A DNA stretch of 43,577 bases from an uncultured Prevotellaceae bacterium (GTDB lineage Bacteria; Bacteroidota; Bacteroidia; Bacteroidales; Bacteroidaceae). Below are positions 1 through 10,125 of the stretch, in pieces. Where the stretch lies: NCBI GenBank assembly GCA_946415525.1, contig CAMKSZ010000002.1:1-43577 (forward strand). The letters are read 5' to 3'. The notes beneath the pieces are model-generated. The model did not search any database. It was not told where the DNA came from and saw only the letters and a list, made by a program, of their open reading frames with translations. The position numbers and the translations under genes are program-made. Numbering within the stretch: the first letter of the stretch is position 1; every line of letters begins with the position of its first letter.

Positions 1-381
1 TTCTTTCCCGGACTTCCTTTGTTCTTTCCTTTGTTTACGTGTTTCGTCGTTCTCCCAAAGATCGACGGCAATGTCTGTCAGTTCCGAGGACATGACATTC
101 CCGCTTTTCTGAATGACGGCCCACGAACAGAGAGTGGCATAGTTTTCGTCAATGACCATGTCGGTTGGCGGTCCGATGGGACTGTCTTGACTATGATAGA
201 GATGTCGTCCGGAGTGAATCAGTTCATCTGCATATACGCCAGGTTCATCAAGTTGGTTGTAGATTTCCGCATTGATCTCATAGAGGTCGAAATCCCCTCT
301 CCACGACGTTTTTGCCGTATAGAGGTTCCTCTCGTCGTCATAACAGGCCTTCCAGCCGATTCCTGTTTTGAAATGTAACAT
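1..381 (-). CDS. Hypothetical protein, N-terminal part; C-terminus lies beyond the window edge
   Basis: Reverse-complement reading from CAT at 379-381 gives an uninterrupted frame MLHFKTGIGWKACYDDERNLYTAKTSWRGDFDLYEINAEIYNQLDEPGVYADELIHSGRHLY... with no stop before position 1. Composition looks coding. It is missing from the ORF track because it is open-ended. Confidence 0.7.
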   Translation of the reverse strand, partial: MLHFKTGIGWKACYDDERNLYTAKTSWRGDFDLYEINAEIYNQLDEPGVYADELIHSGRHLYHSQDSPIGPPTDMVIDENYATLCSWAVIQKSGNVMSSELTDIAVDLWENDETRKQRKEQRKSGKE

Positions 382-620
382 ATCTTCTGTTTTTTGCTAT
401 GTAGGTGATAAAAATGAGGTGACGGTATTATATGTATTTGTTGATGTCGTTGCCCAAGTTGTATTGCTCATGCAAAATTACGCATTTTTTCGGATATTTC
501 GTGGCAAGGTTATTGCAAATTTGCAGTATTGTTTTTTTGCACCATCATTTTTCAGAAAGTGACTTCTTCTCATCAGACGCGACGATATTCTGCGAGTGGG
601 AGCACATTCGGGTGATGTTT

Positions 621-652
621 TTTGCATAAACCATATTTTTGCACTACCTTTG
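621..652 (+). promoter_or_regulatory. Bacteroidetes-type promoter for truA (TTTG-N20-TACCTTTG)
   Basis: TTTG at 621-624 and TACCTTTG at 645-652, 20-bp spacer, just upstream of the ATG at 666/687. Confidence 0.65.
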
Positions 653-686
653 CGCGCTGAGAACGATGGCAACTTGCAACCGGTTT

Positions 687-1463
687 ATGAACAGATACTT
701 CATTGTCTTCCAATACGACGGCACAGCCTACCATGGTTGGCAGGCACAGCCCAACGCCCACTCCGTGCAGGCAGAACTGCAACGGGCGCTTGCACTCCTC
801 CTCCGCACCGACTGCGAAGTGGTGGGGGCGGGGCGTACCGACGCTGGCGTCCATGCCTCGAAGATGGTCGCACATTTTGATGTGGAAGTTCCCATCGACG
901 CCCCGCAGGTGGCCTATCGGCTCAACAAAATCTTGCCGCGCGACATCGCCGTCATCGCCGTCGTGCCGGTCGATGGCTCGATGCATGCCCGCTTCAGTGC
1001 CACGTCGCGCACCTATCATTATTATATCCATACCCGCAAGGACCCCTTCGTGGGGCGATACTCCTGCCTGTTGCATTATCGACTCGACTTCGAAAAGATG
1101 AACGAGGCGGGACGCATGCTCACCACCTACGACGACTTCGGGGCGTTCTGCAAGAGCCATACCGACGTGAAAACCACCATTTGTCGGGTGACGGAGGCGC
1201 GATGGGAGCAAACTGGCGACCACACCTACCGGTTTGTCATCACTGCCAACCGCTTCTTGCGCAACATGGTCAGGGCCGTGGTGGGGACGCTCGTCGATGT
1301 CGGGCGGGGGCGATTGTCGCTTGACGATTTCCAGGCGGTGGTGGAAAGCCGAAAACGAACGCAAGCAGGCGAGAGCATGCCGGCTCACGCCCTCTTCCTC
1401 CACGATGTCGCCTACGAGGGCCTCTCACTTGACAATCAAACAACAACAATAACCGACAAATAG
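687..1463 (+). CDS. truA: tRNA pseudouridine(38-40) synthase TruA
   Basis: MNRYFIVFQYDGTAYHGWQAQPN...VVGAGRTDAGVHASKMVAHF...NRFLRNMVRAVVGTLVDVGRG: TruA motifs including the catalytic GRTDAGVHA. An alternative start is 666. Confidence 0.95.
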   Translation: MNRYFIVFQYDGTAYHGWQAQPNAHSVQAELQRALALLLRTDCEVVGAGRTDAGVHASKMVAHFDVEVPIDAPQVAYRLNKILPRDIAVIAVVPVDGSMHARFSATSRTYHYYIHTRKDPFVGRYSCLLHYRLDFEKMNEAGRMLTTYDDFGAFCKSHTDVKTTICRVTEARWEQTGDHTYRFVITANRFLRNMVRAVVGTLVDVGRGRLSLDDFQAVVESRKRTQAGESMPAHALFLHDVAYEGLSLDNQTTTITDK

Positions 1464-1467
1464 ACTT

Positions 1468-2385
1468 ATGTGGCTGATTTTGGCTTTTATGTCTGCGGTG
1501 CTCCTCGGATGCTACGACTCCTTCAAAAAGGAGGCTCTCGATAGCAATGCCGTCGTCCCCGTACTCTTCCTCAACACCCTCTTTTGCTCCCTCATTTTCC
1601 TGCCTTTCATCCTGCTGAGCACCCATACCGGCGTGCTCGACGGCACACCCTTCCACGTGGCGCAGGGGGGATGGGAGAGCCATCGCTATATCGTGGTGAA
1701 AAGCGTCATTGTCCTCTCGTCGTGGCTGTTCGGCTATTTCGGCATGAAGCATCTCCCGCTCACCATCGTAGGACCCATCAATGCCACGAGGCCTGTCATG
1801 GTGCTCTTCGGTGCCATGCTCGTCTTCGGCGAGCATCTCAACGTGTGGCAGTGGATTGGTGTCACGCTCGCGGTGATGTCCTTCTTCATGCTCAGCCACA
1901 GCGGACGGAAGGAGGGCATCGACTTCAAGCACGACAAGTGGATTTACTTCATCGTGCTGTCGGCGTTCCTCGGCGCTGTCAGCGGACTCTACGACAAGTA
2001 CCTCATGGCGGGGGTGGCCGACGGTGGCGTCGGACTCGACAGAATGCTGGTGCAAAGTTGGTACAACATCTATCAATCCGGCATGATGCTGGTCGCCGTC
2101 TTGTTCATCTGGTGGCCCTACAGGCACCACACCACGCCGTTCCACTGGCATTGGAGCATCATCTTCGTCAGCATCTTCCTCAGCGCTGCCGATTTCATCT
2201 ATTTCTATGCGCTCAGTCTGCCAGGGGCAATGATTTCCATCGTCTCCATGGTGCGAAGGGGCAGTGTCGTGGTGTCGTTCCTGTTCGGCGCCCTCTTTTT
2301 CCGCGAGCACAACCTCAAGAGCAAGGCCATCGACCTCGCGCTCGTACTCATTGGAATGGTGTTCCTATACATCGGGTCGAAATAA
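1468..2385 (+). CDS. DMT superfamily (EamA-like) transporter
   Basis: 305 aa, about 10 hydrophobic segments, EamA-like duplicated topology (GPINATRPVMVLFGAMLVFGEHLNVWQWIGVTLAVMSFFML; SMVRRGSVVVSFLFGALFFREHNLKSKAIDLALVLIGMVFLYI). Confidence 0.85.
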   Translation: MWLILAFMSAVLLGCYDSFKKEALDSNAVVPVLFLNTLFCSLIFLPFILLSTHTGVLDGTPFHVAQGGWESHRYIVVKSVIVLSSWLFGYFGMKHLPLTIVGPINATRPVMVLFGAMLVFGEHLNVWQWIGVTLAVMSFFMLSHSGRKEGIDFKHDKWIYFIVLSAFLGAVSGLYDKYLMAGVADGGVGLDRMLVQSWYNIYQSGMMLVAVLFIWWPYRHHTTPFHWHWSIIFVSIFLSAADFIYFYALSLPGAMISIVSMVRRGSVVVSFLFGALFFREHNLKSKAIDLALVLIGMVFLYIGSK

Positions 2386-2454
2386 ATTTATAAAAACTGC
2401 ATTTTCCTTTTAAACTTTTGTGAAAAACATTCGTCATAAAGAAAAACTACTGAA

Positions 2455-2829
2455 ATGAATAAGGACACAGACAACTTGACTACAAGACCTGAGAACCCCT
2501 TCAAGGTGCCGGAAGGATATTTCGAAAGCCTCACCGAAAGGGTGATGGCCCGCATTCCGGCCAACGAGGTGCGGATGGTGCCCGAGAAGAAAAAGTCGCC
2601 CATGCGATGGAGGCCTTACGCTGCCGCCGCTGCTATCGTGGCTGTACTCTTCGGAGTGGGCGCCTATATCCACAAGGCTGAGGTGGAAGCCCCCATGCCT
2701 GCAGAGAAGAGCCTCGCCGTCAAGACCTCTGCCGTCAAGGCGCATGCCGACGACAGCGATTTCGAGGCCGTGGCCGACTATATCATGTGCGACGATTATG
2801 ACTTGTATGCTTACATATCAAATGAATGA
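2455..2829 (+). CDS. Small single-TM protein with NPFKVPEGYFESL N-terminus, resembling Bacteroidetes proteins encoded beside ECF sigma factors
   Basis: 124-aa ORF; N-terminal NPFKVPEGYFESLTERVM, then one TM segment (WRPYAAAAAIVAVLFGVGAYI). Confidence 0.7.
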   Translation: MNKDTDNLTTRPENPFKVPEGYFESLTERVMARIPANEVRMVPEKKKSPMRWRPYAAAAAIVAVLFGVGAYIHKAEVEAPMPAEKSLAVKTSAVKAHADDSDFEAVADYIMCDDYDLYAYISNE

Positions 2830-3283
2830 AATGAGGAATAATATTATAAAAAGGTGGAGCGTTTCCGCCTTGTTGGCCATCCTGATGACCGTCCCCATGG
2901 TGGCGCAGGACAGGCACGGGTTCAATCCCGAGAAATTCAAGGCCGACCTTGAGAAATTCATCACCGTGGAGGCTTGCCTCACACCAGCAGAGGCTGCCAA
3001 GTTCTTCCCGCTCTACGACGAGATGAATGCCAAGCAGCGGTCTCTCTTCGGCAAGATGCGCGAACTCAAGAGGATGAAGCCTGCCGACGAGGAGAGTTGC
3101 CGGAGGGTCATCTCCGACATCGACCGGCTGGAACTTGAAATCAAGCAGGTGCAGGCCAACTACCATTCGCGGTTCCTCACCGTCATCTCCGCCACCAAAC
3201 TCTTCGATGTCATCAGGGCAGAGGGGAAATTCCACAGGGAGGCGGTCAAGAACGCTGCCAAGAGGCCTCGTTTCAGGCCATAG
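2822..3283 (+). CDS. Secreted coiled protein (Spy/LTXXQ-like size and layout), hypothetical
   Basis: Signal peptide (SVSALLAILMTVPMVAQD) then a charged helical region. The start overlaps the stop of the previous ORF (ATGAATGA), suggesting translational coupling. An alternative start is 2831. Confidence 0.7.
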   Translation: MNEMRNNIIKRWSVSALLAILMTVPMVAQDRHGFNPEKFKADLEKFITVEACLTPAEAAKFFPLYDEMNAKQRSLFGKMRELKRMKPADEESCRRVISDIDRLELEIKQVQANYHSRFLTVISATKLFDVIRAEGKFHREAVKNAAKRPRFRP

Positions 3284-3319
3284 GCAAGACATCAAAACAC
3301 CCTATTGACATTATGGCAT

Positions 3320-3355
3320 AAGTGCGGCATCATTGGTGCCGCACTTGCTTTTTTT
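3320..3355 (+). terminator. Rho-independent terminator
   Basis: AAGTGCGGCA - TCATTGG - TGCCGCACTT stem followed by GC and a T-run (TTTTTTT). Confidence 0.85.
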
Positions 3356-3555
3356 GCGCCAACAATGGGTTGCCAATGCCAAGTTTTGATAATTATCTTT
3401 AATTTTCTAAAGTTTTTCTCCCTTTTGTTTTACCAAGTCCGAAAATAGTCGTAATTTTACACCTTGAAATGGAGGCAAAAGGGCTTAAAACGCACGAAAA
3501 TGCCGTTTAAGGCGATTTTATGCACGCCCAGCAAACATAAACCTGACACACTATA

Positions 3556-6285
3556 ATGGACGAAAATCAAACTTTTGACCAGGACAGGATTATTCGGATC
3601 AACATTGAGGAGGAAATGAAGAAATCCTACATCGACTATTCCATGTCGGTGATAGTTGCCCGTGCCCTGCCTGATGTGAGAGATGGTTTCAAGCCCGTGC
3701 ATCGTAGAATCCTCTACGGAATGATGGGCATTGGAAACACAAGCGACAAACCTTACAAGAAATGTGCGCGCGTCGTGGGCGAGGTGCTCGGAAAATACCA
3801 CCCCCATGGCGATAGTTCCGTCTATGGCGCATTGGTGAGAATGGCGCAGTCGTGGAACATGCGCTACACCCTCGTTGACGGACAGGGCAACTTCGGTAGC
3901 GTCGATGGCGACTCTCCCGCCGCCATGCGTTACACCGAGTGCCGACTCTCCAAGATGGGAGAGCACATCATGGACGACCTCGACAAAGACACCGTCGATA
4001 TGGTCAACAACTTCGACGACTCCCTCACGGAGCCGGCGGTCATGCCTACCAAGGTGCCCAACTTGCTCGTCAACGGCGGCAACGGCATCGCCGTGGGTAT
4101 GGCTACCAACATTCCCACCCACAACCTCGGCGAGGTCATCGACGGATGCTGCGCTTATATCGACAATCCCGACATCGACACCGACGGGTTGATGGAGTAT
4201 ATCAAGGCCCCAGACTTCCCGACAGGTGCCTACATCTATGGCATACAGGGCGTCAAGGACGCTTACGAGACCGGGCGCGGAAGAATCGTGATGAGGGCGA
4301 AGGCCGAAATAGAGGGTGGCGAAAGCCACGACAAGATTGTCGTGCACGAAATCCCCTACGGCGTCAACAAAGCCCAACTCATCGAGTATATCGCCGACCT
4401 TGTCAAGGAAGGCAAGATTGAAGGCATCTCGAATGTCAACGACGAGTCGGGAAGGCAGGGCATGCGCATCGTGGTCGATGTGAAAAAGGATGCCAACGCC
4501 AACGTCATCCTCAACAAACTCTTCAAGATGACCGCCCTGCAAAGTTCGTTCTCCGTCAACTGCATCGCATTGGTGAAGGGAAGGCCACGCCTGCTCTCCC
4601 TCAAGGAGTGTGTGGGCTATTTCGTGGAGCACCGCCATGACGTCACCATCCGACGCACCAAGTTTGAACTGAAAAAGGCGCAGGAGAGGGCACATATCCT
4701 CGAAGGATTGATCATCGCTTGCGACAATATCGACGAGGTGGTGCACATCATCCGTGCCTCCAGCACGCCTGCCGACGCACAGCGCAACCTCGAAAAGAGG
4801 TTCAATATCGACGAACTGCAGTCGAAGGCCATCGTCGATATGCGACTCTCGCAACTCACCAGCCTGCGTGTTGACCAACTCCACGCAGAGTATGACGACT
4901 TGCAAAGGCAAATCGCTTACTTGCAGTCCATCCTCGACGATCCCGAACTGTGCAAGAAGGTGATGAAGGACGAACTCCTTGAGGTGAAGGCCAAGTATGG
5001 CGACGAGCGCCGGACGGAAATCAAATACTCTTCCGAGGAGTTCAACCCCGAGGACTTCTATCCCAACGACCCCGTGGTGATCACCGTCAGCCACTTGGGA
5101 TATATCAAGCGCACGCCGCTCAGCGAGTTCCGCGGACAGGCGCGTGGAGGCGTGGGCAGCAAGGGCGCCCGCACACGCGAGCAGGACTTCACCGAGTTCA
5201 TCTATCCCGCCACCATGCACAACACCATGCTCTTCTTCACCAAGAAAGGGCGCTGCTATTGGCTCAAGTGCTATGAAATTCCCGAGGGTGGCAAGGACTC
5301 GAAGGGAAGGGCGATACAAAACATGCTCAACATCGACCCCGACGACTCCGTCAACGCATTCCTGAGGCTCAGGGGACTGAATGACGAGCGCTTCCTCAAC
5401 ACCCACTATGTGGTGTTCGCCACCAAGAAAGGCATCGTCAAGAAAACATGCCTCAAATACTACAGCAGGCCGAGAACCCTCGGACTGAACGCCATCAACA
5501 TCATGGAGGGCGACGAGGTGGTGGACGTCAGGCTCACCAACGGCCGCAACGAACTGGTGCTCGCCAACCGCAACGGACGTGCCGTGCGCTTCGAGGAGTC
5601 GAAGGTGAGAAGCATGGGCAGGGTTGCCACCGGCGTGAGAGGCATGAAACTCGATGGCGGCGACGACGAGGTGGTCGGCATGATTGTCGTCAACGACGCC
5701 GAGAAGGAGACCATCATGGTGGTGAGCGAAAACGGCTACGGAAAGCGCTCGCAGGTGGAGGACTACCGCAAGACGTCGAGGGGTGCCAAGGGTGTCAAGA
5801 CCCTCAATATCACCGAGAAAACGGGTAGGGTGGTGGCCATCAAGAACGTCACCGACGAGCACGACCTCATGATTATCAACAAGAGTGGCATCGTCATCCG
5901 ACTTGCGGTGGCTGAATGTCGCGTCATGGGACGTGCAACACAGGGCGTCAGGCTAATCAACCTCACCAAGAAGAACGACGTCATCGCCAGCGTGTGCAAG
6001 GTGATGGGCGCCGAACTGGAGGCGATGGTCGAACAGATGAGCCGCGCCGAGTGGACACAGAAGAGCGACTCCATCCGCAGGGACAACGAACCGGATGTCT
6101 TGGCAGGAGAACCTTTGGACGACATCGACGATGAAGGAGATGTGGAAGAACTCGACGAGGAACTGGACAACGAAAAATTCGCCGACGAGGAACTGGACTT
6201 CGATGACGACCTCGACGAGAACCTCTCGGAAAACCTCGACGACGAAGACAACGATGAAGAAAACGAAGAAGACAACTTGAATTAA
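3556..6285 (+). CDS. gyrA: DNA gyrase subunit A, with a long acidic C-terminal tail
   Basis: [77 protein letters not shown]; catalytic AAMRYTE; GyrA-box-like [10 protein letters not shown]; beta-pinwheel repeats. Confidence 0.97.
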   Translation: MDENQTFDQDRIIRINIEEEMKKSYIDYSMSVIVARALPDVRDGFKPVHRRILYGMMGIGNTSDKPYKKCARVVGEVLGKYHPHGDSSVYGALVRMAQSWNMRYTLVDGQGNFGSVDGDSPAAMRYTECRLSKMGEHIMDDLDKDTVDMVNNFDDSLTEPAVMPTKVPNLLVNGGNGIAVGMATNIPTHNLGEVIDGCCAYIDNPDIDTDGLMEYIKAPDFPTGAYIYGIQGVKDAYETGRGRIVMRAKAEIEGGESHDKIVVHEIPYGVNKAQLIEYIADLVKEGKIEGISNVNDESGRQGMRIVVDVKKDANANVILNKLFKMTALQSSFSVNCIALVKGRPRLLSLKECVGYFVEHRHDVTIRRTKFELKKAQERAHILEGLIIACDNIDEVVHIIRASSTPADAQRNLEKRFNIDELQSKAIVDMRLSQLTSLRVDQLHAEYDDLQRQIAYLQSILDDPELCKKVMKDELLEVKAKYGDERRTEIKYSSEEFNPEDFYPNDPVVITVSHLGYIKRTPLSEFRGQARGGVGSKGARTREQDFTEFIYPATMHNTMLFFTKKGRCYWLKCYEIPEGGKDSKGRAIQNMLNIDPDDSVNAFLRLRGLNDERFLNTHYVVFATKKGIVKKTCLKYYSRPRTLGLNAINIMEGDEVVDVRLTNGRNELVLANRNGRAVRFEESKVRSMGRVATGVRGMKLDGGDDEVVGMIVVNDAEKETIMVVSENGYGKRSQVEDYRKTSRGAKGVKTLNITEKTGRVVAIKNVTDEHDLMIINKSGIVIRLAVAECRVMGRATQGVRLINLTKKNDVIASVCKVMGAELEAMVEQMSRAEWTQKSDSIRRDNEPDVLAGEPLDDIDDEGDVEELDEELDNEKFADEELDFDDDLDENLSENLDDEDNDEENEEDNLN

Positions 6286-6303
6286 ATAACCTTTTTAATA
6301 ATA

Positions 6304-7566
6304 ATGATTATGAAAAAAATGATGATTGTGGCTTTGATGGCAGCAACTGCCTCAACAGCCTTCGCAGGCGATTCGCCTGAACTAAAGTCTATCCTGAAGG
6401 CCAAAACCTATGCCGAGGCCGCCAGCCTTGTCAACTCAAGCCTGGGGCAACTCGCCAATGCCGCCGAAAAAGCATCTGCTTATAACAAACTCGTTGACCT
6501 CGCTATGGAGAAGGTCAGCAAGGAGTCGGCTGCCATGGACCAAAACCAGCAGGAGGCTATCTTGAAGACAGGAAAAGTGCATCCTGTCGATTCCATCGGT
6601 TTCTATACCGCTCTTGGACAGGCTTTCGAGGCTGCCGAAAAGTGCAATGAGTTTGACCAACAGCCCAATGAAAAGGGAAAGGTGAAGGTCAGGTTCCATG
6701 ACAAGAATGTGGAGAGGTTGGTCAACATGCGCCCGCATCTCATCAACGGCGGCATCTTCTTCCAGGGACAAGGCGACATGAAGAATGCGTTCAAGTATCT
6801 GGCTAAATATGTCGATACACACGACGCTCCTCTCTTCGCAGAGGCTGTGGCCAAGACACCCGACGAGAACCTCACCCAGATTGCCTACTATGCAGCCATC
6901 TATGCCTATCAGAACAAGGACATCGCCAACGTGGGCAAGTATTGCGACATCGCCATCAAGGACGAGAAATTCGCCAACGATGCCAACAACCTCAAACTCG
7001 CCGTCATCCAGGAGAGCCTCAAGACTCGTGAGGACTCCCTCAACTATGTGAAGGAACTGGAGGGCCAGTATGCTACCGATCCCAACAACGAGACCGTCTT
7101 CGGCACTCTCGTCAACATGTATTCGGCACTCAAGATGAACGAGCAACTCAACGCCGTCTTCGAGAAGAAACTCTCTGTGGACCCCAACAACTTCGTCGTG
7201 TGGGCTGTCAGAGGACAGAACGCCATGATCGACCAGAAACTCGACGAGGCCGTGGAGTACTTCAAGAAAGCACTTGCCGCACAGCCTGAGAACGCTCAAA
7301 TCCTGACCTACCTCGGCGCTTGCCAACTCGACAGGGGCTCGGCTGCCGAAAACCGTGCTGCCGGCAAGACCGGTCGCGTGCCCAAGGAGGCTATGGATCA
7401 GATTACTCCCATCTACGAGGAGGCCAAGGGCTATCTCGAGAAGGCCAAGCAACTGGATCCCAACAAGGAGAAGGCCAACTGGGGCTATCCTCTCTACCGC
7501 TGCTGCTATCAACTCTATGGTGCAGAAGACGCTCGCACCAAGGCTGCAGAGGCTGATACCAAGTAA
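6304..7566 (+). CDS. Secreted tetratricopeptide-repeat-type protein
   Basis: Signal peptide MKKMMIVALMAATASTAFAG; TPR-like segments (NNFVVWAVRGQNAMIDQKLDEAVEYFKKALAAQPENAQILTYLGACQ). Confidence 0.85.
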   Translation: MIMKKMMIVALMAATASTAFAGDSPELKSILKAKTYAEAASLVNSSLGQLANAAEKASAYNKLVDLAMEKVSKESAAMDQNQQEAILKTGKVHPVDSIGFYTALGQAFEAAEKCNEFDQQPNEKGKVKVRFHDKNVERLVNMRPHLINGGIFFQGQGDMKNAFKYLAKYVDTHDAPLFAEAVAKTPDENLTQIAYYAAIYAYQNKDIANVGKYCDIAIKDEKFANDANNLKLAVIQESLKTREDSLNYVKELEGQYATDPNNETVFGTLVNMYSALKMNEQLNAVFEKKLSVDPNNFVVWAVRGQNAMIDQKLDEAVEYFKKALAAQPENAQILTYLGACQLDRGSAAENRAAGKTGRVPKEAMDQITPIYEEAKGYLEKAKQLDPNKEKANWGYPLYRCCYQLYGAEDARTKAAEADTK

Positions 7567-7584
7567 GATTTCCCTACTTTGAAG

Positions 7585-7613
7585 GAGGGTGTGCCCCGGT
7601 GGGGCGCACCCTC
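7585..7613 (+). other. Intercistronic stem-loop between the two TPR-type genes
   Basis: GAGGGTGTGCCCC - GGT - GGGGCGCACCCTC, a 13-bp stem with one G.U pair and no strong T-run after it. Confidence 0.65.
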
Positions 7614-7632
7614 ACTATTTGATTGTTTAAGG

Positions 7633-8847
7633 ATGAAAAGATTGTTGTTTTGTTGCTTGCTCTTGGCATGCACGGCAGCGGCATTCGCGCAGAAAGCACA
7701 GAAAAAGGCGATAGAACAGGCGCGCACCTTTGTCAAAAGCGGCAAAAATCTCGATAAGGCGGAGAGCCTGATGACCAACTTGCTCAAAGATTCAGCCAAC
7801 CAGGAGAACGAGAAAATATGGTTGACGCTCCTCGAAGCAGTGAAGAAACAGTATGACCAGGGAAATGAGAAACTGTATCTCAAGCAGAAATACGATACCG
7901 CTTCTCTTTTCACTGTCACCCGGAAACTGTTCCTCATCTGCGAGGGCTTCGACAGCATCGAGGCAAGGCCGGATGCCAAAGGGAGGGTGAAACTCAATTA
8001 CAGGGCAAGGCACGCCGCCATGCTCAATGGACTGATGCCCAACCTCTTCAGCGGGGGGGCGTTCTTCCTTAGAAGGGCTGACTTCAAAAACTCATGGGCG
8101 TTCTACGATACCTATCTCGACTGCGCCAGACAACCGATTTTTGACAGTTATCCCCTCGTCAAGCGTGATTCCCTCGCTCCCACAGCAGCCTATTGGGCTT
8201 TGTATTCGGGCTATCGCTTGTCCGACTACGACAAGGTGATGAAATACCAGGCGATGGCTGAAAGGGATTCCACAAGGCTCGAGAACGTGCTTCAGTATGT
8301 GGCCACCACCCATCTACTCAAGGGCGACACCGCCAAGTATGTGCAAACGCTCAAAAGGGGATTCGAGTGCTCGCCTACCAACAGGTTCTTCTTCCCGCGC
8401 ATCGTCGATTACTACAATAGTCGGCTGCTCGCCGACTCCGCCAGGGCGTTCATCGACTCCGCCATCGCTTCCGACAGCACCAACGGATTGTTCCTCTTTG
8501 CCAAAAGTTCGGCACTGCTCAATGCCGGTGAGTACGAGGAGTGCATTCACGTCACCGAACGGCTCTTGGCTGTCGATGACAGTCTCGCCGAGGCGCATTG
8601 CAACATGGGACTCGCCTATTACAACCAGGCGGTGGAACTGGAAAGGACGATGAAGCGCACAAGGAAGAAAAAGGAGGCAGTCAACGAACTCTATCGGAAA
8701 AGCCTGCCTTATATGGAGACTTTCCGGAAAATGGCGCCCGAACAGCAGACCAAATGGGTGCCGGCGCTCTATGCCATCTACCTCAACCTCAATATGGGAA
8801 GGGAATTTGAGGAAATCGACAAAATGAGAGAGGCTCTCAAGCAATAG
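7633..8847 (+). CDS. Secreted TPR-type protein, paralogous to the upstream gene
   Basis: Signal peptide MKRLLFCCLLLACTAAAFAQ. GLMPNLFSGGAFFLRRADFKNSWAFYDTYLD aligns by eye with MRPHLINGGIFFQGQGDMKNAFKYLAKYVD of the upstream protein. Confidence 0.8.
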   Translation: MKRLLFCCLLLACTAAAFAQKAQKKAIEQARTFVKSGKNLDKAESLMTNLLKDSANQENEKIWLTLLEAVKKQYDQGNEKLYLKQKYDTASLFTVTRKLFLICEGFDSIEARPDAKGRVKLNYRARHAAMLNGLMPNLFSGGAFFLRRADFKNSWAFYDTYLDCARQPIFDSYPLVKRDSLAPTAAYWALYSGYRLSDYDKVMKYQAMAERDSTRLENVLQYVATTHLLKGDTAKYVQTLKRGFECSPTNRFFFPRIVDYYNSRLLADSARAFIDSAIASDSTNGLFLFAKSSALLNAGEYEECIHVTERLLAVDDSLAEAHCNMGLAYYNQAVELERTMKRTRKKKEAVNELYRKSLPYMETFRKMAPEQQTKWVPALYAIYLNLNMGREFEEIDKMREALKQ

Positions 8848-8959
8848 CCCGATTGCCACCTCGGTTTTGCAAAATGACATTCCAAGGGCGGGAGTTTGTT
8901 GCAAATTGTTGTTTTTCACCCATCAACAACCGATATTTTGGCAAAAACAAGAGCGAATA

Positions 8960-8991
8960 TTTGCTCCTTTCAGTAAAATCAAGTAACTTCG
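8960..8991 (+). promoter_or_regulatory. Candidate promoter for serC (TTTG-N20-TAACTTCG)
   Basis: TTTG at 8960-8963 and TAACTTCG at 8984-8991, 58 bp before the serC ATG. Confidence 0.5.
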
Positions 8992-9048
8992 CGCACGATT
9001 TGTGATACGGTCATAAATAGAAATTAAAAAACTTTAAACAACATTCAG

Positions 9049-10119
9049 ATGAAGAAGTACAACTTTAACGCTGGACCATCCATCCTCCCCAGAGAGGTCA
9101 TCGAGAAAACGGCTCAGCAAATTTTAGACTTCAACGGCAGCGGCCTGTCGCTTGCTGAAATTAGCCACAGGGCCAAAGATTTCCAACCTGTAGTCGATGA
9201 GGCGGTGGCTCTTATCAAAGAGTTGCTCCAAGTGCCAGAGGGCTACTCTGTTATCTTCCTCGGCGGCGGCGCTTCGCTCGAGTTCTGCATGGTTCCTTAC
9301 AATTTCCTCATCAAAAAGGCCGCTTATCTCAATACCGGCACATGGGCCAAGAAAGCCATGAAGGAAGCCAAACTCTTCGGCGAGGTCGTTGAGGTGGCTT
9401 CGTCGGCAGATGCCAACTACACCTTCATTCCGAAGGGATGGGAGTGCCCTGCCGATGCCGACTATCTGCATATCACTACCAACAATACCATCTATGGCAC
9501 GGAAATCCGCAAGGACCTGGATGTCAACGTGAGGCTCATCGCCGATATGTCGTCCGACATCTTCAGCCGTCCCATCGACGTGGCCAAGTATGACTGCATC
9601 TATGCCGGTGCACAGAAAAACCTTGCCATGGCTGGCGTCACCCTCATCATCCTCAAGGACGACACCTTAGGGAAGGCTCCTCGCCAGATTCCCACCATGC
9701 TCGACTACCGCACACACGTCGAGAAGGGCTCTATGTTCAACACACCGCCGGTGGTGCCCATCTACAGCGCCCTCGAGACGCTGCGCTGGTTGAAGGCCAA
9801 GGGTGGCGTCGAGGCTATGGACAAACTCGCCAAGCAGCGTGCTGAAATCGTCTATGGCGAAATCGACCGCAACAAACTCTTCCGTGGCACCGTCACCGAC
9901 GTCGAGGACCGTTCGCTCATGAACATCTGCTTCGTGATGGCCGACGAGTACAAGGAGTTGGAGAAACCGTTCCTCGAGTATGCCACCGCCCAGGGCATGG
10001 TGGGCATCAAGGGACACCGCTCCGTTGGCGGATTCCGCGCAAGTTGCTACAACGCACAGACCATCGAGGGCGTCGAGGCGCTCGTGAAGTGCATGAAGGA
10101 GTTTGAGGCTAAAAACTAA
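9049..10119 (+). CDS. serC: Phosphoserine aminotransferase
   Basis: [45 protein letters not shown]...[21 protein letters not shown] (PLP lysine)...[15 protein letters not shown]. Confidence 0.96.
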   Translation: MKKYNFNAGPSILPREVIEKTAQQILDFNGSGLSLAEISHRAKDFQPVVDEAVALIKELLQVPEGYSVIFLGGGASLEFCMVPYNFLIKKAAYLNTGTWAKKAMKEAKLFGEVVEVASSADANYTFIPKGWECPADADYLHITTNNTIYGTEIRKDLDVNVRLIADMSSDIFSRPIDVAKYDCIYAGAQKNLAMAGVTLIILKDDTLGKAPRQIPTMLDYRTHVEKGSMFNTPPVVPIYSALETLRWLKAKGGVEAMDKLAKQRAEIVYGEIDRNKLFRGTVTDVEDRSLMNICFVMADEYKELEKPFLEYATAQGMVGIKGHRSVGGFRASCYNAQTIEGVEALVKCMKEFEAKN

Positions 10120-10125
10120 CGAGAC

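Noticed and set aside
3457-5862. 801-aa minus-strand ORF antisense to gyrA
   Set aside because: His/Val/Asp-rich shadow frame from biased codon usage of gyrA; no recognisable domain, and gyrA is unambiguous on +.
8053-8059. G7 tract in the second TPR-type gene as a phase-variation site
   Set aside because: G-runs of 6-7 occur several times in coding sequence here, so this one alone is not distinctive.
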